Source: Nannobrachium achirus (taxonomy: Eukaryota > Chordata > Actinopteri > Myctophiformes > Myctophidae). Taken from it: DNA of 64,000 nt. The notes below the pieces were generated by a model. The model was not told the DNA's origin. It worked only from the letters and a program-made list of their open reading frames with translations, and searched no databases. The first letter of the stretch is position 1; each line of letters starts with the position of its first letter. The stretch is taken from NCBI GenBank assembly GCA_963921795.1, contig OY997644.1, forward strand, positions 1,173,334 through 1,237,333, in the 5' to 3' direction. Position numbers and translations under genes: made by a program. This document shows, one piece after another, positions 38,115 to 50,693 of the stretch.

Positions 38115-38395
38115 TACAATGGGCAACTAGCGGCCCGGGGACCACATATGCGCCCCCCACCTTCACAGGTTAATATTAGAATACTGATATATTGATTTCA
38201 GCTGTGTTACAAATTGCAAACAAACACAACCCGCTTTAATTAAGTCTCTATTAGTAGCTCAATGACTAGTATTAAAATGTTATCGTATTTTCATATGTCC
38301 AATGAATTTGTATTTAAGTTCAAAATGCGTCACTCTGTGGCACAGTTTGAGCTTGAAGATCGGCTATTTTTGCTACTTTTGTGTGACATAGAATG
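38115..38395 (-). mobile_element. CAGGGGTGGGCAACT-family MITE fragment
   Basis: Reverse copy of 9760-10105 with GGGCAACTAGCGGCCCGGGG and a half hairpin (38320-38375). The other end runs into a TGTCGGGCAGAAACC-type fragment. Confidence 0.6.
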
Positions 38396-38478
38396 ACGAA
38401 GCAGGGCAATAATTTCCACCAAGATAAGAGGTTTTTCTGCTCAGTTTCTGCCATATGCAGAGTGCATATAAATGGAAC

Positions 38479-40131
38479 CAGGGACGTGCTGGCCATTGGG
38501 AAAAGCAGGACAACTCCCGAACGGCCGGTTCATTCCCGGCCGGTCCAGGCTGGCCATTAGGAAAAAATAAATAAAATAAAATGTCGGCCTTCGTTCCAGA
38601 GGCGTAGCCATGGGTGGGCCTGACTAGGCCTAGGCCCACCCATTTCGTTTTTGTGCCCACCTAAAAAATAAAAAATTATATATTTTTTTTATTTTTTTTT
38701 ATTTTATTACATATATTATATTTTTTATAGCATATTAAGTCATTTTGATGATAGTCGCATCCTTACAACAACTAAAATAACATAACATCATCATGTGGAC
38801 GCTATAATGTGCAACAAGCGTCCTTCCCTGCTCGCAGCCAAGCATGTCTAGACTAGTGTGTCATGTAATTCTAATTTAGTCCATTTACTTCCTGTAAGTA
38901 GTCGACTTAAAAATAAAACCAATTGCTTATATATCATCATATTACGGCAGGGTCTTATTTTGAAATCCACCGTTACAGGAAATGCTTAAGCGTGTTGGGC
39001 TACTTGTCAAGAGTTGTTGCAGCCTGCACAATGTATACAGGATTCACGTGGATTATACTGACTCAAGCTTTTTGACTAATCTAAAGTTCATATTCATGAT
39101 ATGAAACCATGCTCCTGGGACTTAAAACAATACACAGCGTTTGAAAGCAGCAATAGGTGAGTGAGACTGGTTAATTACGTTCTGCTGGCTTGGCTGTTTT
39201 TGTTGTGGGAGAGGGAGAAGCGTCAGAGCTCTGATAAAAAGTTGACGGTGCAATTAAACATTTCGGTCTTTTCTCTTCATAGTTGTTTATTTTGTCTTGC
39301 ACCAGTGACTAGGCTACTGGGTCAGTCTGCAATATCTCTCTGTGATACATTAGCGTTGTGCTCCGTGTGTATAGTCTTATACTAACAGGAGTGTTGTCAA
39401 TTAAAATAAGCATCTCATGCCGTCATGTTACCGGCTTCTTCTCTAATATGCCATTCTGTTTTTGCACGGCTGGAATGACCCGCGCATCACTAGTGGACAC
39501 CACGCATGAATTGATTATTTAATCATGCAAACCCGACCCAAATCGCACCAGAAGACCCGATCCGACCCGAAAAACATGGATTTTTTTTCGCGCGCCGCGC
39601 TATTGCGCGGCGCGCACCCAGGCCCACCCAGTTGGGCTCAGGCCCAGTCGCCGGTTCGATTCTGTCTACGCCACTGCTTCGTTCCATTTTTGGGGCTGGG
39701 CGGCCAACAAAATAAATCGTCACTGTTGGGCAGAAACCTTGTATCTCCAAGTTTCAAATTTATACATTGTTTCGCAAAACAAAGCCCTGCTTCATCATAT
39801 AAGGCCGTTGCACAAAAGTAGTGAAAACAACAGCATCTACAAGTGCGAGGCGTTGTGTGCTTGTAGATCGGCTGTTTTCGCTAGTTTAAATCATTTTTAA
39901 AATGATAAATACAAAACAAACGGTTTTGGACATACAAGGTTTCCACCCGACAACGACGAAATATAACTCATGTACAGTAATTGGCCCACTGGCTTGTCAC
40001 TTGTCATGATCTGAAATGGCAAATCTTTGAGTAGCAGCAGCGCTATAGAGAGAGATCTCTCTCTATAGCGTGCAATGAGGGCCTCTCCAACTCTTTTTCC
40101 CGGGCTGAATCAGGGGCCCAGCATGTCCCTG
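38479..40131. mobile_element. CAGGGACGTGCTGGCC-family MITE interrupted by an hAT-like element
   Basis: Ends CAGGGACGTGCTGGCCATTG and CCAGCATGTCCCTG. The uninterrupted paralogue is 61697-62253. Its interior is a TGTTGGGCAGAAACC MITE with a hairpin near 39855. A direct repeat of about 33 bp (38446-38479 and 40132-40165) flanks it in place of an 8-bp TSD. Confidence 0.82.
38597..39676. mobile_element. hAT-like element with exact TSD, CAGAGGCGTAGCCATGG family
   Basis: Flanked by CTTCGTTC at 38589-38596 and 39677-39684. Ends CAGAGGCGTAGCCATGGG and GTCTACGCCACTG. The paralogous site at about 61790-61800 has one CTTCGTTC and no insert, confirming the insertion. No transposase frame. Confidence 0.93.
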
Positions 40132-40137
40132 TTCTGC

Positions 40138-40216
40138 CATATGCAGAGTGCATACAAATGGAACCAAATGGACCCATTAGAGTCCATTTGGTTCCATTTG
40201 TATGCTGTCAGAGTTA
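40138..40216. repeat. Second-type palindromic core (GGAACCAAATGG)
   Basis: ATACAAATGGAACCAAATGG and its inverted copy surround ACCCATTAGAGT. The same core occurs at 1970-2077 and 36530-36620. Confidence 0.8.
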
Positions 40217-40491
40217 AGGGCAGACCATGAAATGTCAAAGTTTGAGAAACACTGTCCTTACAGGCTGCTGGCGGCTGTCAGTCTGTCAGTGGCGGGTGTT
40301 GATACAGGAGGAATAGGACTGAGGTGCGATGTCCTCCCGGTGGGGGCTTCTCCCTGGTCCCTGGCAGGTGAGCCAGTAGGATACAACACTGTGTGGTCAG
40401 TGAGTGACAGTGACAAAATAGGGTTGGCAAAGATGACAAAATGTAATGACCCTTTTCACCTGTTCTCTCCCATTTGGACCTTAGGCCAGGG

Positions 40492-40890
40492 GTCTTCAAC
40501 GTTTTCAGGCCAAGTACCCCTTAGTAGAGAGAGAGATGAAGCAACCTGTTCATAGATTTCATACATAGTTTCATCGTTTGACAGCACAATCATCAGTGTA
40601 TTTTGGATTCATGTCAATTTGTGTTTTCAGATGTTTAACCACTTGAACCGTCAATACTTAATAAACTTGACCTTTCACTCTGTACTTAGTCTGCTCTTTT
40701 TTCCCCTCTACACCAAACCTCTTTGTATTCTGTTTTTGGCTAACGTTCTCAGAATATGGATATGCTAGGGTTGAGGTGGTTAATATAAAAAAGGAGAACA
40801 TTTTTTCTATCACACAAAGATTTGGAGGATGCCCTGTAGTAACTCTGAGGACCCTCTAGGGGTCCCGGACCCCCAATTCTAAAACGCCTT
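40492..40890. mobile_element. GTCTTCAACG-family hAT-like MITE
   Basis: CAGGGGTCTTCAACGTTTTC at the left and GGGGTCCCGGACCCCCAATT at the right. It shares CATAGTTTCATCGTTTGACA with 24600 and 38010. No hairpin inside, although one stands about 90 bp to the right (40961-41033). Confidence 0.65.
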
Positions 40891-40954
40891 CTAAATCCTG
40901 ACCTAGGTTTTCTGAAAAACTATTTATTCAGAAATTGCAAGGCCCTCGTCATAC

Positions 40955-41040
40955 AAAAGAAGTGAAAATAGCAGATCTACAAGCACACAACGCCTTGCGC
41001 TCTGTGCTTGTAGTGTGCTATTTTCACTACTTTAAAATGT
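40955..41040. repeat. Hairpin-core copy
   Basis: GTGAAAATAGCAGATCTACA at the left and GCTATTTTCACTACTTTA at the right; the right arm has lost part of GATC. Confidence 0.65.
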
Positions 41041-41317
41041 CACTTCATCTTTAAGTAGGCTATCAAATGAAAACAGGTTTAGCATTATCTGTATCTATTT
41101 AATATTGGACAGTTTGTGTGTTATATTGAGCGGTACACAATAATGCTTAGAAAACCTTTTGTTTTCTAAATAATCTTTGGCAAATTATGTAACAATTGAA
41201 AAGGAATACCGCATACCGGATTGCAAATCTCCCAAATGACCATGCAACAGCCATATGGCCTTAGATGATTGGTGATTGGCCTCGAGCTGAATTGAAACTA
41301 GTTGACACGACTACTGT

Positions 41318-41405
<88 letters not shown>

Positions 41406-41682
41406 TTTCACACTGATCGGTTGAGCAGTGCCCATATAAGATTAGCTGCTCACATTCAATTCAAAGGAGCTTTATTGGCATGAGAAAACATACGTTTACA
41501 TTGCCAAAGCAAGTGTCACAAATATAATAAAAACTGAACATGGGGCTACAGCATTGTGTAAACAGAGCTATGTCACGTTGTTACATGTTATGTATACAGG
41601 CCAGGGTATAAAGATATTTGAAACAAATGGCAATATTTTGCATTCGCCTTTTCGGAACGCATGCATGCACGCACGCACGCAC

Positions 41683-41753
<71 letters not shown>
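41318..41753. repeat. (GT)n, LINE tail fragment and (AC)n
   Basis: GT tract 41319-41400; LINE 3' fragment 41454-41545 (minus, GGAGCTTTATTGGCATGAG); AC tract 41687-41752. Confidence 0.85.
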
Positions 41754-41755
<2 letters not shown>

Positions 41756-41849
41756 TGCCTTGTCAGTTGACAGGTGTAGAGGGTCTGTCTGTGTCCCAAG
41801 CAGAGAAGGGGTGCATTGTGCTGACTGCTGCGGACACCAACTGTGAGTG

Positions 41850-43040
41850 AATTACAACTTCCTATTGCTTGTCGTTGGGGTGTTGACCCCTGGATCTGCT
41901 GTAATGGGCCGTGACTAACAGAGGTAGTGATGGGCTGGATTTGAGTTTGGGGCTTTGGGCACAGACTGAGAGGCAACACTATGCTGTATCTGTTAGGTAT
42001 TTTGTTATGGTTCATATCATCTTTTTATCATTTCATATTGATGACCAACTAATAACCTGACCCTAAGGCACAGCCATAATGCCATGTGCAGCATTTACAA
42101 GGCCAGGCTTCTGTCTGGTAGAAATGAAGCCTTATCTACTGCCATGGAGCCTGTACCAAAAACAATGAGAATTGTTTTGGTTTATAAGGCTCAGCCCATC
42201 TCTTCAGGAGCCTATGAACTCTTTGCTACTGTATATGGACTCTTTGTCTTGTCATTTTGTGGACAAGAAACATATCCAATGAACTGTTGAAACGTCATCC
42301 ACTGACTGACCAAATGACCCTACTTATACTCATGTCAAAACATCACTTGTCAGAGAGAGCACAAACCAACCATTAGTTCTGTACTGTACCTGTCTTGAAT
42401 TCTCTCTCTCCAGTAAACATTCCATTCTCACTCTGAATCACTATCCTGTCTTATTTCTATTAATTAATGTATCTCATAGGGGAATAAGAAGGTGTTGTTG
42501 TTTACAAATAATATTTAGGTATCTGTTTATGTTATGTGGAAAATCCCCTTTAATTCAGCCTGGGAAAAGCGGTAGAATTAGTTGTTTTGTTAGAGCGGTG
42601 CAGGGCAAAACTGGGTTTAGTAACTCAGCTATGAGTGAAACATGAATCTGGTGCTATAACACATTACCCGATATTTGCTCTCGCCGTGCTAAATTTAGAT
42701 GGAGCTGTGCTGGTGTCATTGCATGCTTATCGTTCACACTCATCGCGGAGATTTCCAGGCCAGGACAGATGGATTACTACAGTAGGCCTACGGTATGGGT
42801 GCTTTTTATAACCTGTACCAGCATGTGTTTAAATATCATCCGTGTACACACTCACTGTTGTGCTTTTCTTGTTTGTGTTTGTTTGTGTTGCTGTGGTCGT
42901 TATCATTATTATTTTTGATATTGTAATTATTATGCTCATTGTAGTACTATAGGCCGATGCCTGTTGGATGTGTATGCCCCCCCCCCCCCTCCTTCAATTC
43001 ATGTCCTCTCTTCTTGTCTGACAAAAGGTTTCTCTCTCTG
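41850..43040. other. Intergenic, largely non-repetitive
   Basis: No transposon ends, tandem repeats or exons were recognised except a poly(C) run near 42978. A candidate for old unique sequence in this MITE-rich interval. Confidence 0.4.
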
Positions 43041-43044
43041 CAGG

Positions 43045-44447
43045 TTGTTGGATCGGATGAATCGTCCACATTTGGTCAAGTGCTGGCATTGTGTTAGAAT
43101 CAACAACATGAACAAGCAAGGACTTGTCAGTGCAGTACAGCCAGGGGCGTCAATTGGGTATGGCAAGGGTATCCCCCAGGGGGGAAAATAAAAGTTACTT
43201 TTAAATGTAAATCCATGAATGTCTCTTATGTCTATCTTTGCTGGTTATTATGTTGTTAAATTACAGTAAAATAACTACAAATGCAAAATTTAACAAAATG
43301 GTCACTTTAACAAGGTATTATAATTATATTCTCCAGACTTGTATTCTCCCAAACTTGACAGAATGGTATATTCCCAGGTTCCGCAAGTCAGCTGCACAGG
43401 TGCAATGCATTATTGTTAATTAACAACTGTTCCAGGCAACATGACAGTCATGTTGCCATACCTTAGCTTTTTCTGAACTGACGCCACTGAGTACAGCTGT
43501 GACAGCTCAACATAGGATCATTAAAACAGTTAAAACACAAACAGCTCAAGGTACATGAAGGTACAGATACACTTGCACGTACGGCGCACCACTGTCATAA
43601 TCACCGTCACCATCATCATCACCGCCGACAGCAGAGTCCAGCAAACCTATATGGGTCAGACATCCACTGTGGAATGGTCCAGTGGTTCACCAAAGCTCAC
43701 AGTCAGGCACGTGCACACATAGACATCAAAGGGGGCTCGAGCCCCTGCCCTTTTATCCGTCTGTAAAAAGTGCCCTCTCCAGACCACAAATGCAGTTTTT
43801 ACTAAACGCAAATGCCCTCTTTCCATGCCATACCTGAAGGCAGCATTCAAGAGAACTGCCTTGTCCAAACTCTCCTGGACTTGAATGCAGAATTGCCCTC
43901 TCTGTGTAGAAATCCATGTCGTACGTCACATCTCCAGTGTTCACTTGATAATCAAGTCTTGATTATGGTTAGTTCAGTGTGGTATCAAACCACCGAAAAT
44001 AGCCGACCTCCAAGCTCACAACGCGTTGTGCTGCGACACGTTGTGAACTTGTGAGCTTGGAGGTCTGCTATTTTCGAAAGGCCCATTTAGAAATCTCAGC
44101 CCCTGCCTCTCTAACATTCTCTGCACGTCCCTGTTCACAGTAACATCTCTGCTAACCCAACTGTGACTGTTAAATATTCCTCAAATGTGGTCTGAGGTCA
44201 CTGATCTGTTGCTTTAAGGGTGAAAGGAGATTAAAACAATGAAAAGAAAAACTAAGACAACATATCTACACATGTGCATGGCACCTGAGAGACACAAGGG
44301 TGCATGAACTGCAGCTGTACTGTGCAAGATGTCATGTTGAGCTGTCACTGTACTGCATTGACAAGTCCTTGCTTGTTCACAATGCTGACTAAACACAATG
44401 CCAGCACTTGAGTTGACCAAAATGTGGACGATTCTCCTCTGATTCAA
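43045..44447. mobile_element. Foldback pair with two nested MITEs
   Basis: The arms at 43050-43145 and 44330-44440 (GTCCACATTTGGTCAAGTGC, GCAAGGACTTGTCAGTGCAG) are inverted. Between them lie a GGGGCGTCAATTGGG...GACGCCACTG element (about 43144-43490) and a GGCACGTGCACAC...CTGCACGTCCCTG element (43705-44133) with a hairpin core at 43994-44080. Confidence 0.7.
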
Positions 44448-44454
44448 AACCCTC

Positions 44455-45120
44455 TGTCAGGAGAGGGCATGGCTACCTGACACATTGGAGAGAAGCAACC
44501 CAAAAGCAGAGCAAACTAGAATGCTATTTGGCCCTAAACAGAGAATACACCATGGCAGAATACCTGAGCAAGGTGGCCGACCCAAATCAAAGAAAAATCT
44601 TGACTAGGTAGAGACTCAGTGAGCACACAGTCTTGCAATCGAGAAAGGACGTCACAGGCATACCTGGCTCCCTAGAGAAAACAGACTTTGCACCCACTGC
44701 ACACAAAATGAAGTGGAAACTGAGCTACACTTTCTAACCACCGGCTGTACCAAGACATCAGAGACACATACTTCCCACTGATCATAGCCACCCAAGGAGA
44801 GTTTGAAAATATGACCAATGATGAAAAACTCCCATACCTGCTGGGTGAAGTAACACAAAGTGCAAACACAGCAGCAAGATTTGTGAGCTGCTGTGATAGG
44901 AGAAGGATATCAAATGGAATCCAACCACCTTAAAAAATATATACATTGTATATATATCCCTGCTTTGCCTACACGTAACCTTGATGCATGAAAATGGTTA
45001 CACTCTTTTCACCTGTATATATTTTGTTCCGATTGTATTGTATTGTATTGTGTACACTTCTGCTTTGTCAATGTAAACGTATGTTTTCTCATGCCAATAA
45101 AGCCCTTTGAATTGAATTGA
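44455..45120 (+). mobile_element. LINE fragment: ORF2 C-terminus and 3' UTR
   Basis: Translations in shifting frames give CYLALNREYTMAEYLSKVAD, a C..C...H...C knuckle-like segment (HCTQNEVETELHFLTTC) and LLGEVTQSANTAARFVSCC, then TAA. This is the pattern of an L1/Tx1-like LINE tail; clade not certain. It ends CCAATAAAGCCCTTTGAATT followed by GAATT repeats. The frame has decayed. Confidence 0.72.
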
Positions 45121-45653
45121 ATTGCATGGATTGAAGTTCCCACACCACCACCAGAGCACCATCTCACCTCACCTTCTGCCCCCCAACACCACCCACACCT
45201 CCCACGAGCCCCATTTCCAGGTGATTTGGGACACCACAGGGCCACTCATTAGTGCCTTGTTATTTTTTCTGTTTCATTCCCTCCTCCCCTTTTACCTAAC
45301 AAGAGGAAGCCTTGAGAATAGATTAAAGCCTGGCTTCTGTCCACACTCCCACACATCAAGTGCTCTCCCAGACCCCCCTAGAAGGAGGCTGGGGGGAGGG
45401 GGGATCTTTAGGCTAAAGTCAATTCTAATGGCTAAAACATAGAAGCTGCTTTCACCTATTTGCTCCTGTCTGTAATAAAAGCATTAGGACACTTCCTGAA
45501 TCCTGACGAGGGGACAAATGTCATGTTTATTCTCTCTTTCTAACCCCCGTTCCCATTTTACGCTTAAATTGCCAAAGCAAGTGTGAAGTAAGTACGAACC
45601 GTCAAAAATCAAGAATACTCTGAACAATTAAAATGTAAGCCCACTACTAAGAC

Positions 45654-46115
45654 AGGAGTTCTCAACCTTTTCAGGCTGTGACCCCCAAAATAATCATATT
45701 TTAACTGGGGGACCCCCACCCTGACGAGCACTAAGAATTGAGGAATTACATTTTGGTATAACACGGTTCTATTGTGAAATAGATCTACATGCTCTACATG
45801 CTCTACATGCTCACAACGCCTCGCAACGCGAGGCGTTGTGAGCATGTAGATCTGCTATTTTCACAGTTTCTGCCCCTAATATTTTACAATTTGGGCGGCT
45901 TGGCCAATGTTTAATTTGTCATTTTAGAGTTATTAAAAAGTCCTTAAATTGTCACTTTAGAAATGTGCAGTTACCCTCTATGCACTTAAACTTCATGTTG
46001 GTTTGTTTACTGTTGAGTGAGAAAACAATGTTGTACATTAGATACCTAGATGATTAACTAATCATCTAGGGACCCCCCAGAATAATTTGGGGACCCCCCA
46101 GGGTGAGAACCACTG
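45654..46115. mobile_element. GTTCTCAACCTTTTCAGGC-family hAT-like MITE
   Basis: Ends AGTTCTCAACCTTTTCAGGC and CCCAGGGTGAGAACCACTG. Hairpin core at 45775-45865 with the ACATGCTC version of the arm. This seems the most complete form of an interior found in fragments inside other families at 12660-12920, 17500-17735 and 47290-47640. Confidence 0.78.
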
Positions 46116-46262
46116 TACTAGGATAGTGATAATAGATCAGCTGGGTGCAGACAGATAATGCGGGATTACGCAGGTGACTGACAGTCTTTACGGTGGTTGT
46201 TCCATTGGGCATCCTTGTCCTGGCACAAGCTCACACATCGTGCTGCTGTGTTTGCACATTAG

Positions 46263-46986
46263 TGTGGGGATTTAAGGGGAGCAAATGCTAATTTCGTGCA
46301 ATTTTGACTTAAAGCGCGAAATTTTGCACAGATGTAGCCCAGGGCTTGCTCTAATGATTTAGCTAGGGCGCCCGAGTCTGCGACCTTCGGGGTCGCCACA
46401 GCGGCCAAATCAAGTTGGGCTCCCATTGACCTTCTATACAGGAGGAAAATACCCAGAAAAGATTTTTTTTTTCTGGGTATTTAAGGAGGATCTGAGGGGT
46501 CTAACTAGGGGTTTGTCATGATGCTGAATCCATTGCAGGCATTTGTTTTGCACAAAAAACATTCCGTGGGCTAGAAATAGCCTCAGAAAACATTACATGT
46601 ATGGGTGAGTATTCATGTTAGTCGGAGGCCTTAGGGTTTTTTTTCTCGTGCTAATCAGTCTAAAAGTGCAAAATTTTGCACAGATGTAGCTCAGGGCATG
46701 CTCTAATGATTTAGCTAGGGCGCCCGAGTCGGCGACCTTTGGGGTCACCACAGCACCCACAAAACTCTGAAAAGTGATGACTCATCACTTTTCATCACTA
46801 AAGTCGATGGGAGCCCAACTTGATTTGGCCAAACTTGATTTGGCCGCTGTGGCGACCCCGAAGGTCGCAGACTCGGGCGCCCTAGCTAAATCATTAGAGC
46901 AAGCCCTGGGCTACATCTGTGCAAAATGTCGCGCTTTAAGTCAAAATTGCACGAAATTAGCATTTGCTCCCCTTAAATCCCCACAC
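46263..46986. mobile_element. TTAA foldback of about 720 bp
   Basis: GTGTGGGGATTTAAGGGGAG and its inverted copy at the right; arms of about 180 bp with near-perfect pairing (GGCGCCCGAGTCTGCGACCT). The centre has the AACTAGGGGTTT and GATGACTCATCACTTTTC core shared with 22965-23185 and 32545-32815, plus an inner imperfect duplication of the arm near 46660-46750. Confidence 0.88.
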
Positions 46987-47205
46987 TACATTGCTGTGCT
47001 TCAGAAATGTCAGATATGAATGTTTTCCTTGTTAAATATTTGTAATCTGTTGGAAGAGTGTACGGTATGTCTCTGATGTCTTGGCAGGTAGTAGTCCCTA
47101 GTGCCCACCCTGACCTGTATCAGTTGGAAGGTAGTACGAAAGTGTATCTCAGTTTCCTCCTCATTTTAGCCAGATTGCGACTGCAGCTTTAGCACCACAC
47201 CACAT

Positions 47206-47776
47206 TAGGGCATTAACGACTTGTGAGTTTTGCAAGTCGACTCGACTCAGTAAAAAGTTCCGTTGAAGTCGACTTTATTATTTGATGACGTCAACACATC
47301 ACACACAACCCCCCAATTATTTTGGGGGGTCCCCAGTTGATTTAACTTAATGTGCAACATTGTTTTCTCACTCAACTCTAAACAAACCAACATAAAGTAT
47401 ATAGAGGGTATATTCACATTTCTAAAGTGCCAATTTAAGGACTTTTTATTGCCTCTAAAATGACAAATTAAACATTGTCCAAATTGTGAAATATATATAG
47501 AGGCAGAAATTGTGAAAATAGCCGATCTACATGCTCACAACGCCTCGCGATGCGAGGCGTTGTGAGCATGTAGATCTGCTATTTTCACAATAGAACCATG
47601 TTATACCTTAATGTAATGAATGTAGCACTGCAATATTGGATCATTCCGTCCTTGACAATAAGCAATCCTACTGTTTGAATGCTGTACAGACGCACACATG
47701 GAGCAAAAATAAAAAGGATTTTTTTTTTCAACTTCGACTTTCTCTGGTGGGAGTCGACTTGTTCGTTAATGCCCTA
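47206..47776. mobile_element. hAT-like MITE with exact TSD, TAGGGCATTAACGA family
   Basis: Flanked by CACCACAT at 47198-47205 and 47777-47784. Ends TAGGGCATTAACGACTTG and CTTGTTCGTTAATGCCCTA. Inside lies a reversed GACCCCC-type interior with a hairpin core at 47510-47592. Confidence 0.9.
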
Positions 47777-47789
47777 CACCACATTATAC

Positions 47790-48220
47790 CACACATCTAC
47801 ATTCTCCATTACACAAAAGTACCTCTCAAATCCACAGGTAAGATAAGAGTTGCAGACTCCCGTCACATGACATTCCTTCATAGGTGGAGGTCATTGTATC
47901 TTGTCTAACAATGTGATGTAGATGAGTGGCTGTATTCAAATGCAAATCACTTTTGCACTTGCAAGTGTATCCCAGCTATCGTTAAGAAACAAATTGACCC
48001 TTAACTGTGATTATAATACAAAATAAATTGTTAAAATGTATTACACAACTATGCTAATTATAATAGACTAGAATGGATTATAACTGTGATTATGTCAGTC
48101 GAAAAGGGGCTTTTGTGTGTAGCGGGTGCACAGTTAGTCTTCACTTGGGACTCAGGAGCCTGGTCTGCCTGTGGTGGACTCTCCATGGCAGGGCTGTGAA
48201 ATGGTGCATTTACAGTTAGT
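47790..48220. other. Intergenic, nothing recognised
   Basis: AT-rich sequence without clear repeats or exons. Confidence 0.4.
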
Positions 48221-48223
48221 GAA

Positions 48224-48662
48224 GTGCCGCGCTGCGAGCTTGTAGATCTGCTATTTTTGAAAAATCATGATATTTCTTTGCAAGTCTTTGAATATATCTA
48301 TTTAAAAGCGAACATTTGTAACTCAAATATTTGCTTCTGGGTGGTCCCTGGAACAACATATTTTGAGATGGGGGTCCGCGGCCAAATACCTGTAATTTTG
48401 GGGGTCCTTGACATGAAAACGTTTGAGAACAGCATGATTTAGAAGAAGGATTTAGAAGTCGGGTCAAAGATCGGGTCAAAGATATTCAAAGACTTGCACA
48501 CATTTTCACGGTTTTTCAAAAATAGCAGATCTACAAGCTCGCAGCGCGGCACTCGGTGCCGCGCTGTGAGCTTGTATATCTGCTATTTTTCAATAGTTAA
48601 AGCATAAAATAATGGTTAAAGTGGTTAAAATCTAACGCGACTCGGGCGCGTTCCAGGTATTT
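48224..48662. repeat. Two hairpin-bearing repeat segments
   Basis: A half hairpin at 48224-48262 heads a GACCCCC-type MITE part (to about 48435). A full hairpin follows at 48518-48596 in a segment nearly identical to 4560-4740. Confidence 0.75.
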
Positions 48663-48664
48663 GA

Positions 48665-48880
48665 GAGATAAACATCCACACACCGATGGCAGAGGAAACC
48701 ATGCAAGGCACCAACCAACCTGCTCATCAGAATTTTGATCACAGAGTCTGCACGTACTTTTGTCAAGGGTTTCCTTAGTTTTGAATCAGACTCAGTGCTC
48801 AGGTATTCTGCCATGTTCTCTGTTTAGGGTCAAATAGAATTCCAATTCCCCCTGGTTTCTGGTTGGTGCTTTCCAATGCG
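48665..48880 (-). mobile_element. LINE fragment, same family as 44455-45120
   Basis: On the minus strand it encodes MAEYLSTESDSKLRK..., matching MAEYLSKVAD of the plus copy. Confidence 0.65.
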
Positions 48881-48889
48881 TCAGGTGGT

Positions 48890-49595
48890 TTTAACACAAA
48901 TGACAAGAAAACAAGTTTTTGTTGTCTTGTAATTTGGTGAAGTTCAGTGGGGTTTCTTCCTGAAGGCTCGGGCCTGCTTGTGCTGGAGAGAGCAGATCCC
49001 CAGAACCCGGTAGGTGACAGTTAACTGGAGGTGACAGCTTTGTTATGGATCTCTCTCTTCTTATCTCACACTCACCCCACAAATGGACCTTACCTGTCAG
49101 TTCTTACACTTGGATTAACTCACAGAGTTGAATTAACACTCATGATTACAGAGTGCTAATGCAACTCTGGGAGTGTAAAAAACGACCCGTAAAGGACTTT
49201 AATGTGGGGGGCCTGTTGTCGCTAGCTGTTGGTGCGAGTTTGATCTGAGGATGTTTTTCCGTAATTAGCCACGGGATGCGATCCACACGCCCGGGTCCGA
49301 ACAGACTGTGACAAAAGGAGAGGCCAAATGAAGTGGAAGCGGCGATGACAACAAATGACATGTTTGATGGAAATGTCACTGTGCCAGTTAGGAGAAGGCT
49401 TGGGAAAGAAGGGACAGAGGCGTTTCAGAAAGGTCAAGTCAAATGGATCATTTTGTCTTGACATCGAAGAGAATGTAACAGAGGGATTAAAATAACACCT
49501 TTTCACCAAATGCACATTCATTTGAATCCTTGTTGCGTGTTGTTATTTTTAGTGGATTTTTCTTTTCTGACCCCCAAACACACAGCATTCAGTTC
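48890..49595. other. Intergenic, nothing recognised
   Basis: Balanced composition, no exon or transposon end recognised. Followed by an (AC)n tract at 49600-49672. Confidence 0.4.
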
Positions 49596-49605
49596 CACAC
49601 ACACA

Positions 49606-49670
<65 letters not shown>

Positions 49671-50016
49671 GTGCGCACGCTCTTATACTTTTACACTCGA
49701 TAGACCACAAGGAAATATCAGCTCTCAAGCTTTATTGTGGTTTATCCTTTTGACAGATATGTGCAAATATATGATCATAATATAGGCTATGCATTTTTGT
49801 CCACAAAATCTTCAACAATCAATTGAATCAATCTCATGCTATGTTATCTTATCTTGTGTCTTCCACGTTTCTTGTCAGACATGCGGATTAGCGGATAACA
49901 TGGCCATCTTATCTGCATAAGATAAGACGGCCATGTAATCCGTACGCCTGACTCTCACCTCTCCCAAAACAAGTCCTTTATCCCCAGCTTGTTAATGGGA
50001 AACGGGCCCCTGGAGA

Positions 50017-50468
50017 CAGGGGCGTCACACCAAATTCTGGGCCCTGGGTACAAGGATTCACTGCGGGCCGGGCCCCCCATGAATGTTAACTATTGAAAAA
50101 TAGCAGATATACAAGCTCACAGCGCGGCACCGAGTGCCGCGCTGCGAGCTTGTAGATCTGCTATTTTTGAAAAATCGTGAAAATGTGTGCAAGAAACCTA
50201 TATTTTCATGTCAGTGGTGCTCAAACTTTTTCATGTGAAGGACCCCCAAAATGATATGTATTTGGCCACGGACACCCATCTCAAAATATTTAGTTCCAGG
50301 GACCCCCCCCCCCCCCCCCATAAGCAAAAATAGCAGATCTACAAGCTCCTCGGTGCCGCGCTGTGAGCTTGTATATCTGCTATTTTTCAATAGCTAAAGT
50401 TACTTGGGCCCCTCCATCTTGGGCCCTAGTAACTCAGTCCCACTCCCCCCCCCCTTGTGACGCCCCTG
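50017..50468. mobile_element. hAT-like MITE, CAGGGGCGTCACACC family, two hairpins
   Basis: Ends CAGGGGCGTCACACCAAATT and TTGTGACGCCCCTG. Flanks CCTGGAGA/CCTGGAGG (7 of 8). Hairpins at 50093-50172 and 50323-50395, with GGACCCCC MITE sequence between them. Confidence 0.82.
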
Positions 50469-50693
50469 CCTGGAGGCCAAAAGAAGAGGTACAAGGATAG
50501 GATAACAGTGAAACAAACCTAAGGGAGTACCACACAGACCTATTTATGTACCTACACTGTAGTGTAGATACGTAGTTTACCAGGCAGTGTCACTGCTCTC
50601 ACGACGGTAACATGACGGTTACTGAAATCAACCCTGTGACATTTTGGTTACAGCACAACCCCAAGCCATTCTACCATCAAGCCAATGAGAGCT

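Noticed and set aside
39161-39385. 74-codon plus-strand frame in the CAGAGGCGTAGCC element as a transposase remnant
   Set aside because: No catalytic motif or similarity to hAT transposase recognised.
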